Source of the DNA: Longimicrobiaceae bacterium
GTDB taxonomy: Bacteria; Gemmatimonadota; Gemmatimonadetes; Longimicrobiales; Longimicrobiaceae
NCBI GenBank assembly: GCA_036375715.1
Contig: DASVBS010000042.1
Location: 1-38,077 of the forward strand
Length of the DNA: 38,077 nt
Reading direction: 5' to 3'
The stretch's first letter is position 1; each line of letters opens with the position of its first letter. The position numbers and the translations under genes were made by a program. The notes beneath the pieces are model-generated. The model was not told the origin of the DNA. It worked only from the letters and a program-made list of their open reading frames with translations, and did no database searches. Of the stretch, positions 1-8,326 are shown one piece after another.

Positions 1-137
1 GCTACCCCCGCCCCATTAGACGTGATAACGGAGCTGACGGTACCCAAGAAGGCCGAATCGGCGTGGGTTCTGGAAGAGCCTATCCCCCCGAAGTCAGCGT
101 ACGCCTTCGATACTGCCCGCTCCGTAGGGGGATCACG

Positions 138-647
138 TAGCGGCTGAGTTGGGATAGCTCCCAGGAGGTGTGCCCGCACAACAACTCGAAGTTCGTGCAG
201 ATTACCTGCGAGGAGGCTTTCTGGCCGCGGGCGGGGGTGCACGGGGAGCGGCTGATCGAGCTGATGGGGATGTCGCAGGAGGAGTTCTCGCGCAGGTTCA
301 AGAACTCGCCGGTGAAGCGGACCAAGCGGCGCGGGCTGCTGCGCAACGTGGCGGTGGCGCTGGGGAACTGGGGGTCGCCGGAGGCGGTGCCGGTGCTGGA
401 GGCGGCGCTGGAGGATGAGGAGCCGCTGGTTCGGGGGCATGCAGCGTGGGCGCTGGGCCGGATCGGGACGGCGGCGGCGGTGGATGCGCTGCAGCGAAGG
501 GCGGGGTGCGAAACGGATGAGTGGGTGCTGGAGGAGATACAGCAAGCTGTGGAGGAGGCGCGCACCTGCACGTTTGAACCCGTCGCAAAAGGCAGTGCGA
601 CGCTCAGGGGGCACTCGGAGGGAGAGCCGCAAACACTAACCAATTGA
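138..647 (+). pseudogene. queG: C-terminal remnant of epoxyqueuosine reductase (QueG)
   Basis: The open frame from the GTG at 168 encodes 159 residues that match only the C-terminal third of QueG. It has the motif QEVCPHN, then an ELMGMSQEEF stretch, an SPVKRTKRRGLLRNVAVALGN segment, and HEAT-like repeats (LVRGHAAWALGRIG). QueG is the cobalamin and Fe-S enzyme that reduces epoxyqueuosine to queuosine in tRNA and is normally about 320-380 residues. Here the frame is closed upstream by a TAG at 138-140, and no B12-binding or first 4Fe-4S domain is seen in bases 1-137. In the second cluster motif, where the family reads D-x-C-Q-E-V-C-P, codon 159-161 is tcc (Ser) instead of Cys. Both lesions point to a non-functional remnant. 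A translated HEAT-only protein is possible but unlikely. Confidence 0.8.
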
Positions 648-898
648 CGAAGGTTTCTGGGGCCTACACCTTGCCCGCCGTATCAGATCGCGCGGTTTGC
701 CTCCGCGGAGCCACCAATGCAGGGCTCGTCTTAGACCGCGTCCGGGCGCTGAGTAGCTACTCCAGTACCGACGTCGCCGCTGCCTACGACGGTGCTGGCC
801 ATCCCGCGCGCACGATCGACGGGAACCCGGGCTTCTGAGCCGGGGCGGTGAACCGGAACCGAAGAGCGGGCTACCGCCCCTCTACCCGAGGCGCGCCG
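648..898. other. Non-coding gap before the debranching enzyme gene
   Basis: I see no convincing gene, RNA or repeat here. Short open frames have no recognisable protein. It may hold the promoter of the downstream gene, but no clear -35/-10 pair stands out. Confidence 0.4.
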
Positions 899-3136
899 AT
901 GGAACCGCCGCAAATCCCGCCGCTCGCCCGAAGTGGCCCCGACATCGAGGTCGCTTGGCGCGGCCCCTCGCTCCTCATCGTCGATACGCAGGGGTGGGCC
1001 GGCGGACACCCACTCTCCGGCTACTACTTCCGCCAGGCCCGCTTCCTCCGCTCCCTTCGCTTCGAGCTGAACGGCGAGCCCCCATATCCCTGCTCGCGGG
1101 CCGAGCGTGCGCCGAACGAGTTGGAGTTCATGTACATCTACCCGCCGGTCGAGCGCGGCGGTGGCGGCGGGAGCGGATCGGGCGGAGGGGAAGGGAAGCA
1201 CGGATTGCTCTTCCGCGACATCGACCTCCGCCTCCTCTACCGGGTTCGCCCGGCCTCTCTGGAAGTGGCCTTGTGGATCACCAACCGCTGGCAGGAGGAG
1301 GCCGAGCTCAACCTCGGGTGGATCGTCGACGCGGACTACGCGAGCGTCGACGAGGCTCACTTCGGATATCGTGAGGAGACGGCAACCGTCGATGCACTCC
1401 CCCGCGGTGGGGATCTGATCTTCCGCTACCGCCATCCTGACCTCCCCTTCGAGACCCACCTCAGCGCGAGCGGAGCGGAGTGGACCGCTTCCAGCGATCG
1501 TCTCTCCGCCAGCTTCGTGCTGCGGCGGCAGGTGACGCACACCCTGGGCTTGCGGATCCGTTCGGTGGACCTCGTAGACCCCCTGGGGGATGCCGGCGCG
1601 CAGCGGCGCGAGGAGCGGCTCCGGCACTGGCATCGCGGGGTCGCCAGGCTGCACGCGCCGGCCGAGGCGCCGCTGGTCGAGATTACCAACCGTGCACTGA
1701 CCGACCTCGGCTCTCTCGCGCTGCTCGAGGGCGCGGAGGATGAGTGGCTCGCCCCGGCGGCCGGCGTACCCCTCTACCTGACCTTCTGGGCCAGGGACGC
1801 CGTGACCACTGCCTGGCAGGCGGGGATCTTCGACGGCGGTGAGATGCTGACCGATGTGCTCACGTTCCTGGTGCGCCGACAGGGCGAGCGGGTCGACCCC
1901 GCCCACGATGAGCAGCCCGGTCGCATCCTCAACCAGGCGAGAACGGATCCCCCCTCGCGGCTGGGGAAGACCCCATTCCGCAGCTACTACGCGGATTTCG
2001 CCAGCCCGTTCATGTTCATCATCGGGCTCGGCTACCTCTACGTCCTCACCGGTGACAAGGAGCGCATCCGCGACCACTGGGCGGCGGCTCAGGGCGTTCT
2101 CACCTGGGCCCGCGAGTATGGTGATCGCGATGGGGATGGGTATCTGGAATACCTGACCGAAGCCGAGCTGGGGCCGACGCACCAGGGATGGAAGGACAGC
2201 GAGAACGCGGTGGTCGATGAGCAAGGACGCCAGGTGGACCCGCCGCTCGCTCCGTGTGAGGTGCAGGGTTACTACCACGCCTCGCTTCAGTACATGGCGG
2301 CGCTGTCGGTCGTCCTGGGAGAGCGGAGGCAGGGGCGCGAGCTGTGGCGGCAGGCGAGCGTGCTCAAGAAGCGCTTCAACCAGGATTTCTGGATGGAAAA
2401 GGAGGGATGCATCGCCTTCGGGCTCGATGCCCGCAAGCGGCCGATCCGCGCCCTCACCTCGAACGCCGCTCACTGTCTTCCGACCGGGATCGTGGCCGAC
2501 GAGCACATCCCCCGGCTGGTGGACCGGCTCTTTGCGCCCGACCTCTTTAGCGGGTGGGGGATCCGCACGCTCTCGACCCGCAACCCGGCGTACAATCCGC
2601 TCGACTATCACCTCGGCAGCGTGTGGCCGGTCGAGAACGCGAGCATCCTCTTCGGGTTGCGCCGCTACGGCCTGAACGATCGCGCGCTGGAACTGGCGCG
2701 TGGGCTGTACGATCTGGCTCGCCTGTGGCCGGGAGGCCGGACCCCGGAATGCGCAGGCGGATACTCCCGTGACGAGCTCGCGCATCCCGGTGTCTATCCG
2801 CGCGCGAATCACCCACAGACGTGGAATCAGAGCGTATTTCCGTTGCTCACCCAGTCGTTACTCGGCCTGGTGCCGTTCGCCCCCCTCCAACTCCTGCTGG
2901 TGGACCCCATCCTCCCGCCCTGGCTTCCGGAGCTCACCGTGGAGGGGCTGCGCATCGGCGACACGACGGCGACGCTGCGATTCTGGCGCGACGATGACGG
3001 TCGATCGCGTTACCGGGTGGTGGAGAAGAGTGGCAAGCTCCGCGTCCTGCGTCAGCCCTGGCTGGAATCCCGGTCGGTGGGCATTCGTGATCGGGTGGGA
3101 CCCTTGCTGAGGAGCGTCCTACACTGGAAGACGTGA
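899..3136 (+). CDS. Glycogen debranching enzyme-like protein (amylo-alpha-1,6-glucosidase family)
   Basis: The protein is about 745 residues from the ATG at 899 (MEPPQIPPL). A GTG at 848 would add 17 poorly conserved-looking residues; neither start has a strong ribosome site. The N-terminal third (LLIVDTQGWAGGHPLSGYYFRQARFLRSL) looks like the GDE_N_bis beta-sandwich domain. The rest looks like the (alpha/alpha)6 toroid of the amylo-alpha-1,6-glucosidase family, with YLTFWARDAV, DRDGDGYLEYL, QGWKDSENAV and HLGSVWPVENA segments. Members of this family trim alpha-1,6 branches of glycogen or act on related oligosaccharides; the exact substrate cannot be told from sequence. A low-complexity Gly-rich insert (GGGGGSGSGGGEG) lies about 90 residues in. 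No other glycogen genes are nearby, and the gene appears to be transcribed alone, convergent with the merR-like gene. Confidence 0.85.
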   Translation: MEPPQIPPLARSGPDIEVAWRGPSLLIVDTQGWAGGHPLSGYYFRQARFLRSLRFELNGEPPYPCSRAERAPNELEFMYIYPPVERGGGGGSGSGGGEGKHGLLFRDIDLRLLYRVRPASLEVALWITNRWQEEAELNLGWIVDADYASVDEAHFGYREETATVDALPRGGDLIFRYRHPDLPFETHLSASGAEWTASSDRLSASFVLRRQVTHTLGLRIRSVDLVDPLGDAGAQRREERLRHWHRGVARLHAPAEAPLVEITNRALTDLGSLALLEGAEDEWLAPAAGVPLYLTFWARDAVTTAWQAGIFDGGEMLTDVLTFLVRRQGERVDPAHDEQPGRILNQARTDPPSRLGKTPFRSYYADFASPFMFIIGLGYLYVLTGDKERIRDHWAAAQGVLTWAREYGDRDGDGYLEYLTEAELGPTHQGWKDSENAVVDEQGRQVDPPLAPCEVQGYYHASLQYMAALSVVLGERRQGRELWRQASVLKKRFNQDFWMEKEGCIAFGLDARKRPIRALTSNAAHCLPTGIVADEHIPRLVDRLFAPDLFSGWGIRTLSTRNPAYNPLDYHLGSVWPVENASILFGLRRYGLNDRALELARGLYDLARLWPGGRTPECAGGYSRDELAHPGVYPRANHPQTWNQSVFPLLTQSLLGLVPFAPLQLLLVDPILPPWLPELTVEGLRIGDTTATLRFWRDDDGRSRYRVVEKSGKLRVLRQPWLESRSVGIRDRVGPLLRSVLHWKT

Positions 3137-3214
3137 TGTGGAGGGCTGCGCCGAGAACGAGGCGCAAGGAATTGGCAGGATGGACGGCGTCCGTTTGAGC
3201 TGTGCTGAGAGCGT

Positions 3215-3646
3215 TCAGCCATTTTCGTCGGGGACGAGAGCGCAGTTCCCCACGTCCGCACAGCCACACGCCAGTCCGGCTCGAACCGCCCGCTTCATCC
3301 TCTCCGCCCGCGCGATCCTCTCGTCCAGCTCCCGCAGCTTCGCCTGCGCGAGCGCCTCCCAGCGTTCGCTCAGAGGTGTGTCCGCCCTGAAGCCGTGGAT
3401 CAGGGTGCGGATCTCGTCCAGCGTGAACCCCGCCAGCTGGGCGAAGCGAATCAGCTCCAGTAGCCGAACAGCCTCCGGGGCGTAGCGTCGCCGTCCATGA
3501 ACCCGCTCCGGTGGCGGCAGCACGCCCGCCTCCTCGTAGTAGCGAATGGCGGAGGTCCTCAACCCCGCTCTCCGCGCAACCTCGCCGATGCCGAGGGTGT
3601 CGGTCCGTCCCCTTGACTTCAAGTCGACTTGAACTGGTAGCGTCAT
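3215..3646 (-). CDS. MerR-family transcriptional regulator with C-terminal Cys-x-Cys motif
   Basis: This is a 143-residue MerR-type regulator. It has a winged helix-turn-helix (LGIGEVARRAGLRTSAIRYYEEAGVLPP, about residues 18-45), the RRYAPEAVRLLELI segment, a dimerisation helix (about 90-120), and a C-terminal tail CGCADVGNC with Cys127, Cys129 and Cys135 as likely ligands. Such tails hold metal ions or, in SoxR, a 2Fe-2S cluster; SoxR has four cysteines, so a thiophilic metal is more likely here. The ATG at 3646 gives about 17 residues before the domain, and the operator-promoter then lies inside the coding sequence. A TTG at 3622 would give a more usual N-terminus but has no visible ribosome site. 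It is divergent from the Cys-Cys protein gene at 3688, its probable target. Confidence 0.88.
   Translation of the reverse strand: MTLPVQVDLKSRGRTDTLGIGEVARRAGLRTSAIRYYEEAGVLPPPERVHGRRRYAPEAVRLLELIRFAQLAGFTLDEIRTLIHGFRADTPLSERWEALAQAKLRELDERIARAERMKRAVRAGLACGCADVGNCALVPDENG
3613..3643 (+). promoter_or_regulatory. MerR-type promoter with palindromic operator
   Basis: A -35 hexamer TTGACT (3613-3618) and a possible -10 TAGCGT (3638-3643) are separated by 19 bases. The spacer holds the perfect 16-base palindrome TTCAAGTCGACTTGAA (3618-3633). A long 19-20 base spacer with a central dyad is the hallmark of promoters that MerR-family activators untwist. It points rightward to the gene at 3688 and resembles the layout of ZntR-controlled promoters. 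Confidence 0.75.
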
Positions 3647-3687
3647 GGCGTCGCAATCGAGTTCACCTGTTCACGAGGATCGTGATC

Positions 3688-4014
3688 ATGACGACGACCG
3701 AAACGAGCATGCCCATTCCGCTGGCGTGTGTGCCGGGCGCAATTCCGGAGGCCGAGCGCCCGCTCCACTTTGCCCTGATCCGGAGGTTGTTCGACGAGAC
3801 GGTCGAGGAGCGTGAGCCGATCCCCAATGGCTATGCCTTCCGGTTTCCGGCGGACGCCCTCGAACCGCTGAGCCGCTTCCTGCTCAACGAGCGGAAGTGC
3901 TGCCCGTTCCTCTCCTTTGCGCTCGAAGCCGCGCCGGCTGGTGGCCCGGTGTGGCTGCGGCTCGCGGGTCCGGAAGGAACCCGGGACTTTCTGGATGCCG
4001 AGCTCGGGCTCTGA
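3688..4014 (+). CDS. Small Cys-Cys protein of metal-resistance loci (function unknown)
   Basis: This 108-residue soluble protein starts at the ATG at 3688, nine bases after a GAGG ribosome site. A longer upstream reading frame only crosses the merR promoter and is not used. The visible marks are Cys14 in PLACVPGAIP, a GYAFRFP strand, the vicinal pair Cys71-Cys72 in NERKCCPFLSFAL, and GPEGTRDFL near the end. I recall similar small proteins next to mer-like or other thiophilic-metal regulators, but none with a proven function that I can name. The vicinal cysteines plus Cys14 could bind Hg, Cd or Pb. It sits directly behind a MerR-type promoter, which supports metal-induced expression. Its last 184 bases overlap the 3' end of the antisense P-type ATPase gene. 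Confidence 0.75.
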   Translation: MTTTETSMPIPLACVPGAIPEAERPLHFALIRRLFDETVEEREPIPNGYAFRFPADALEPLSRFLLNERKCCPFLSFALEAAPAGGPVWLRLAGPEGTRDFLDAELGL

Positions 4015-6248
4015 GGAGGAACCCAGGACGCCCGCAGGCCGTTCAGCACCACCAGCAGGCTCGCTCCCATGTCGGCGAGGACGGCCATCCAGAGCGTGGC
4101 GTAGCCGAGCAGCCCCAGGAGCACGAACGCCGCCTTGGTGACCAGCGCGAAGGCGATGTTCGCGCGGATGATCCGCTCTGCCCTGCGCGCCAGCCGGATG
4201 GTGGTGGAGAGTCTGGAGAGATCGTCGGACATGAGGGCGATGTCGGCGGTCTCCAGGGCCACGTCGGTCCCCGCTGCGCCCATGGCCACGCCCACGTCGG
4301 CCGCGGCCAGCGCGGGCGCGTCGTTGACGCCGTCACCCACCATCAGGATCATGCCGTGCTCGCGGCGAAGCTCCCGGACGGCGGCCACCTTGTCGTGCGG
4401 AAGGAGCCCGGCCCGGACGCCATCCAGGCCGCGGCCGGGTCGGCCCAGGGCGTCGGCAACGGCCCGCGCCGTGCCCGGGTGGTCGCCGGTGAGCATGACC
4501 ACCTGCCGGATGCCGGCACGGTGCAGCTCGCGGAGCGCATCGGCGGCCTCAGGGCGGGGCTCGTCGGCGAGCGCGATCACGCCGCGCAGCCGCGGCGGCG
4601 TCCTATGACCGACCGGTCGACTCGCCACGAGGACGGCGGTCTGGCCGCGCGTGGACAGCTCGTCCAGCAACCGACGCGCGGGGGCAGGGAGGGCCCCATG
4701 TTCTTCGAAGAGCCGGGCACTGCCGGCATAAACCTCCTCGCCGTCCACCTGGGCGCGGACGCCGCGGCCGACGATCGCAGAGGCGTCCCGCGCCGCGCGG
4801 AGTGCGATCCCTCTCGATACCGCGTGGCGCAGGATCGCGCGGGCGAGCGGATGCTCGCTCCGCGCCTCGACCGATGCGGCCAGCGCCAGCATGTCGTTGG
4901 GGTCCTCCCCGTCCAGGGCAACGACGTCGACGACCGCGGCTTCCCCCCGCGTCAACGTGCCTGTCTTGTCCAGTGCCACGGCGCGCACACGCCCCGCGTT
5001 CTCCAGGTGCAGCCCGCCCTTGATCAGGATCCCGCGCCGTGCCGCCCCCGCCAGCGCGGAGACCACCGTCACTGGCGTGGAGATCACGAGTGCGCAGGGG
5101 CAAGCGACCACCAGCAGCACCAGCGCGCGGTATCCCCACTCGCCCCAAACCCCGAGCCCGAACAGCGGAGGAAGGATCCCGACCAGCACCGCCCCTCCCA
5201 CTACCAGGGGCGTGTAGACATGCGCGAAGCGATCCACGAAGGTCTGGCTGGGCGCGCGGGTCGCCTGCGCTTCCTCCACCGAGTGGATGATCCGAGCGAG
5301 CGTGGTGTCCGAGGCGAGCCGGGTCGAGCGGATCTCGAGCGCGCCCTCGCCGTTCAGGGTGCCGGCGAAGACTTCGTCCCCGACCCCTTTTCCCACCGGG
5401 ATCCATTCTCCGGTGATGGGCGCCTGGTTTACACTCGAAGCGCCGGCCACGATCTCGCCGTCCACGGGGATCCTGGCGCCGGGACGCACCAGCACCACTT
5501 CACCCGGCCGCACCCGGTCCGGCGGGACCCGCACCTCCTCGCCATCGCGGATCACCACGGCCTGCGCGGGGGCCAGCTCCATCAGGCGCCGGATGGCGTT
5601 GCGCGCGCGGCCCATGGAGCGAGCTTCGAGGAGCTGCGCCACGGCGAAGAGGAACATCAGCGACCCGCCCTCCTCGTAGGCGCCGATTACCAGCGCGCCA
5701 ACCGCGGCCACGGACATGAGGAAGTTCATGTCCAGGGCACCCTGCCGGAGCGCCTGCCAGCCGCGCGGGAAAACTCTCCACCCGCCCGTGAGTACCGCGG
5801 CCAGCGCCAGCACGGGCACCGCCCACTCGGTCGCTGGCCAGTAGCCGGTCAGAAGGGCAAGGCCCCAGAACAGCCCGGAGAGAACCACGAGCGTCAGGGT
5901 GCCCTGGCGCGCCCACCACCGTTCCCCGGCTTCCGATGAGGTCGCGCCCGCCGACTCCTCCCCCGCCGGCGCCTCCTCCTCCGCGCGATAGCCGAGGCGC
6001 TGAACCGCCTCGACCAGGTCGCCACGCTGGATCTGGTCTGCTACGTGGCGCACCGTGACCCGCTCGCCGACGAGATCCGTGCGCACGTCCTCCACGCCCG
6101 CGAGCGCTAGTAGCGCCTTCTCCACCTTCAGCGCGCAGCTCGAGCAATCCATTCCGCCGACGCTGATCGTGCTGGTCAGGACCGCCGCTCGGTCTCCGCC
6201 GGACTGCGGAACGGAATTCCGGGACAGGCCGCTCACGACCCTGTGCAT
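3831..6248 (-). CDS. Heavy-metal (Zn/Cd/Pb) exporting P1B-type ATPase, ZntA/CadA-like
   Basis: From the ATG at 6248 the protein is 805 residues; an ATG at 6344 is also possible. The open frame back to 6659 runs antisense through the arsR-type gene and is not coding. Visible parts are an N-terminal heavy-metal-associated domain with GMDCSSC (residues 32-38), membrane helices from about 115, the actuator motif TGE (279-281), the ion-site CPC (383-385), the phosphorylation loop DKTGT (Asp427), and the hinge GDGVNDAPAL. CPC with GMDCSSC and the CmtR-like partner fits export of Zn, Cd or Pb rather than Cu. After the usual end of the family (VVLNGLRASW) the frame continues for about 60 low-complexity residues, antisense to the Cys-Cys gene, to a TAG at 3831. 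It is divergent from the ArsR-type repressor. Confidence 0.9.
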   Translation of the reverse strand: MHRVVSGLSRNSVPQSGGDRAAVLTSTISVGGMDCSSCALKVEKALLALAGVEDVRTDLVGERVTVRHVADQIQRGDLVEAVQRLGYRAEEEAPAGEESAGATSSEAGERWWARQGTLTLVVLSGLFWGLALLTGYWPATEWAVPVLALAAVLTGGWRVFPRGWQALRQGALDMNFLMSVAAVGALVIGAYEEGGSLMFLFAVAQLLEARSMGRARNAIRRLMELAPAQAVVIRDGEEVRVPPDRVRPGEVVLVRPGARIPVDGEIVAGASSVNQAPITGEWIPVGKGVGDEVFAGTLNGEGALEIRSTRLASDTTLARIIHSVEEAQATRAPSQTFVDRFAHVYTPLVVGGAVLVGILPPLFGLGVWGEWGYRALVLLVVACPCALVISTPVTVVSALAGAARRGILIKGGLHLENAGRVRAVALDKTGTLTRGEAAVVDVVALDGEDPNDMLALAASVEARSEHPLARAILRHAVSRGIALRAARDASAIVGRGVRAQVDGEEVYAGSARLFEEHGALPAPARRLLDELSTRGQTAVLVASRPVGHRTPPRLRGVIALADEPRPEAADALRELHRAGIRQVVMLTGDHPGTARAVADALGRPGRGLDGVRAGLLPHDKVAAVRELRREHGMILMVGDGVNDAPALAAADVGVAMGAAGTDVALETADIALMSDDLSRLSTTIRLARRAERIIRANIAFALVTKAAFVLLGLLGYATLWMAVLADMGASLLVVLNGLRASWVPPQSPSSASRKSRVPSGPASRSHTGPPAGAASSAKERNGQHFRSLSRKRLSGSRASAGNRKA

Positions 6249-6432
6249 CGAACGATTCGCGGGCCTCGACGTGGCTGGAGACAGCGCCCGCCGTGGAAGG
6301 GAACCCCAGACGGCGCGGAGGACTTCGCAGAGGTTCCGGACCATCCTCCGTCCAGGTCGACTTGCGCCCTTGACGGACCACCTCAGATCGCTCTGCGACT
6401 CCCTTGACCGCAGCGAGGCGCACAAAGTATCA

Positions 6433-6470
6433 TCTGACGCTGATATATCATGCATCAGCATACGCTGATA
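6433..6470. promoter_or_regulatory. ArsR/SmtB-type operator region
   Basis: Between the divergent ATPase and arsR-type genes lie clustered TGAT half-sites. GCTGAT (6439-6444) and ATCAGC (6454-6459) form one inverted repeat with a 9-base spacer. The same ATCAGC with GCTGAT (6464-6469) forms a second one with a 4-base spacer. The block ends just before the ArsR start at 6475. Its position and AT-rich dyads fit repressor sites that silence both genes until metal binds. Confidence 0.65.
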
Positions 6471-6474
6471 CGCA

Positions 6475-6846
6475 ATGGCCCCTCCGTCCAGGCATATGCT
6501 CACCACCGAGTTCGCCCGGTCACTCGCCCTCAAAGCCAAGCTCTTCCGCGGGTTCTCCGACCCCTCCCGGCTGGCGATCGTGGAGTCTTTGCGGGTGGAA
6601 CCGCGGAGCGTGACCGAGATCGTGGAGATCACCGGCCTCTCCCAGCCGAATGCCTCCAATCACCTGGCTTGTCTGCTGGACTGCGGGTTGGTGACGCGCG
6701 AGCAACGGGGGCGCTTCGCCTTCTACAGGTTGGCGGACGAGCGGGTCGGTGCGCTGCTCACGGTGGCGGACGAGATCCTCAGCGACGTCGCGCACGGCGT
6801 GTACGTCTGCCCCCGATACGAGTCGCCGGGTGAGGATGCGGCTTGA
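6475..6846 (+). CDS. ArsR/SmtB-family metal sensor, CmtR-like
   Basis: This is a 123-residue winged-helix repressor (KLFRGFSDPSRLAIVESL, then LSQPNASNHLACLLDCGLV as the recognition helix, then GRFAFYRLAD as the wing). Cys66 and Cys70 in HLACLLDCGLV match the position of Cys57 and Cys61 of mycobacterial CmtR, and Cys112 near the C-terminus (VYVCPRY) could be the third ligand, as Cys102 is in CmtR. CmtR senses Cd and Pb through these three cysteines, so the same ligands are likely here. The ATG at 6475 follows directly on the operator; an ATG at 6496 would start closer to the domain. The gene is divergent from the P-type ATPase, the expected regulated exporter. Confidence 0.9.
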   Translation: MAPPSRHMLTTEFARSLALKAKLFRGFSDPSRLAIVESLRVEPRSVTEIVEITGLSQPNASNHLACLLDCGLVTREQRGRFAFYRLADERVGALLTVADEILSDVAHGVYVCPRYESPGEDAA

Positions 6847-7159
6847 GGTTGCATGGGAAAGAGCCTTCGGAAATCGGGACCTATCGCAAGAAGCCGTTTC
6901 AGGATTGGGTCTGAAAGAAGCCCTTTCCCTCGGAGAGGCTAGAGTAAAGATCCCCGCCGGACCTCGAGCCCGCGCGGGGATCAGATTTCATCATATTCGT
7001 TTGCGCCTTCCACGAGGTAGACGCACAATCGTGCCCTCGCTCGCGCAGTTGGATGGAAACCGAGCGATCTGCGCGAACGGCGGGAGCGAGCAATGCAGCC
7101 GCTCTCGAACAGCAGCATAGACGCGGACTTTTTGGACTTTCTGGTGAGAGGAGCGAGCG
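6847..7159. other. Non-coding stretch of 313 bases
   Basis: The reading frames here give no recognisable protein. I see no tRNA, clear terminator or repeat. It presumably holds the promoter of the monooxygenase gene that starts at 7160. Confidence 0.4.
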
Positions 7160-8284
7160 ATGCAGGAAGAACGGGTGCTCATCGTGGGCGGTGGCATGGC
7201 TGGACTCTCACTGGCAAATGCACTGAGCCAGCGCGGCCTGTCCGCCGAGGTAGTCGAACGCGCTGATGGCCCGGATAGCCGGGGCGCCGGGCAGTACCTG
7301 GTGGGTCTGGCCACGCGAGCTCTCGGTGCGTTGGGGGTCGCCGACGCCGCGCGGGAGCTCGGCCAGGTGATCCGCACGCAGACGTTCCTCGACTCCGGGG
7401 GCGCTCCGCTCGCGGAGATCGACGTGGAGAGCTACTGGGCTGGTTGCGGCTTCTGCCTGGGGATCGAGCACGCCCGGCTGCACCGCCTGTTGCTCGAGCG
7501 AGTCCCCGCGGGCGCGGTGCGCTTCGGCGTGTCGGTTCAGGCGCTCCATCAGGAGAACGACCGGGTTCTGGTGAATTTCACGGACGGGACTGAGGGCTCC
7601 TATAGCCTGGTCATTGGCGCGGACGGCATCCGGTCGGTCGTGCGCTCGCTCGCGCTCGGCGGGGCGGAGCCGCGCTTCCGCGGACAGGTGGGGTGGCGCT
7701 TTCTGGCCCCCTGTCCGCCGGAGATCGTCGGGTGGACGGTGTTCCTCGGGCGCTCGGGCGCGTTCCTCCTGGTGCCGATCGGCGGTGGCCGTGCTTACTG
7801 CTATGCGGACCAGATGGTCGCTCAAGCGGACGCCGACCCGGTGGAGGGACGGGTGGAACGGTTGCGTGAGCTATTCAGCGAGTATCCTTCGCCGGTGCCG
7901 GAAGTTCTCGCCGGTCTCGATCCTTCCGAGCAGATCCACCGCGCGGCCATCGAAGAAGTGGTACTGGATGCCTGGGGGCGGGGGAGGGTGCTGCTCATAG
8001 GCGACGCCGCGCACGCCATGTCGCCCAACATGGCCTGCGGATGCGCGATGGCGCTCGAGGACGGCCTCGTGCTGGCCGACCAGATCGAGCACACCGGGAT
8101 TCACGTCGGCATCGCTGCCGCCTTCCACCACCGACGTGCCCCGCGCGTGGATTGGTTGCGCAAGCAGACGAACCAGCGCGACCGGGTGCGAAGCCTCCCG
8201 CCCGCGATCCGCAACGCCCTGCTGCGGCGTCTGGCCGAACGAACCTATCGGGCGAACTACCAGCCGCTATTGGCCATTCCCTAG
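7160..8284 (+). CDS. FAD-dependent monooxygenase (aromatic hydroxylase-like)
   Basis: The product is 374 residues. It shows the three flavoprotein hydroxylase motifs: GGGMAGLSLANAL near the N-terminus (FAD ADP-binding fold), a DG motif in VIGADGIRSVVRSLA, and a GD motif in LLIGDAAHAMSPNMACGCAMALEDG. These enzymes use NAD(P)H, FAD and oxygen to hydroxylate aromatic or polyketide-like substrates; the substrate cannot be assigned. The ATG at 7160 has a GAGAGGAGCGAG stretch just upstream that can serve as ribosome site. It stands alone between the metal island and the broken transporter, so context gives no hint of the pathway. Confidence 0.85.
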   Translation: MQEERVLIVGGGMAGLSLANALSQRGLSAEVVERADGPDSRGAGQYLVGLATRALGALGVADAARELGQVIRTQTFLDSGGAPLAEIDVESYWAGCGFCLGIEHARLHRLLLERVPAGAVRFGVSVQALHQENDRVLVNFTDGTEGSYSLVIGADGIRSVVRSLALGGAEPRFRGQVGWRFLAPCPPEIVGWTVFLGRSGAFLLVPIGGGRAYCYADQMVAQADADPVEGRVERLRELFSEYPSPVPEVLAGLDPSEQIHRAAIEEVVLDAWGRGRVLLIGDAAHAMSPNMACGCAMALEDGLVLADQIEHTGIHVGIAAAFHHRRAPRVDWLRKQTNQRDRVRSLPPAIRNALLRRLAERTYRANYQPLLAIP

Positions 8285-8326
8285 GCTCTGGTCTGCGGAA
8301 TCATCGCCGCCGACGCCGCTCGCCTC

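Noticed and set aside
731-2812. A 693-residue open frame antisense to the debranching enzyme gene
   Set aside because: It is a shadow of the GC-rich gene on the plus strand, with no recognisable domain and Arg/Pro/Gly-rich composition.
3215-3646. SoxR
   Set aside because: Only three C-terminal cysteines are visible, in a CxC-x5-C pattern; SoxR needs four for its 2Fe-2S cluster, and the context is metal resistance.
3897-5939. A 680-residue open frame antisense to the P-type ATPase gene
   Set aside because: His/Arg/Gly-rich shadow frame without domains, while the minus strand has every ATPase motif.
6249-6659. Longer N-terminus of the P-type ATPase
   Set aside because: It would read antisense through the arsR-type gene and its operator, and has no domain before the metal-binding motif.
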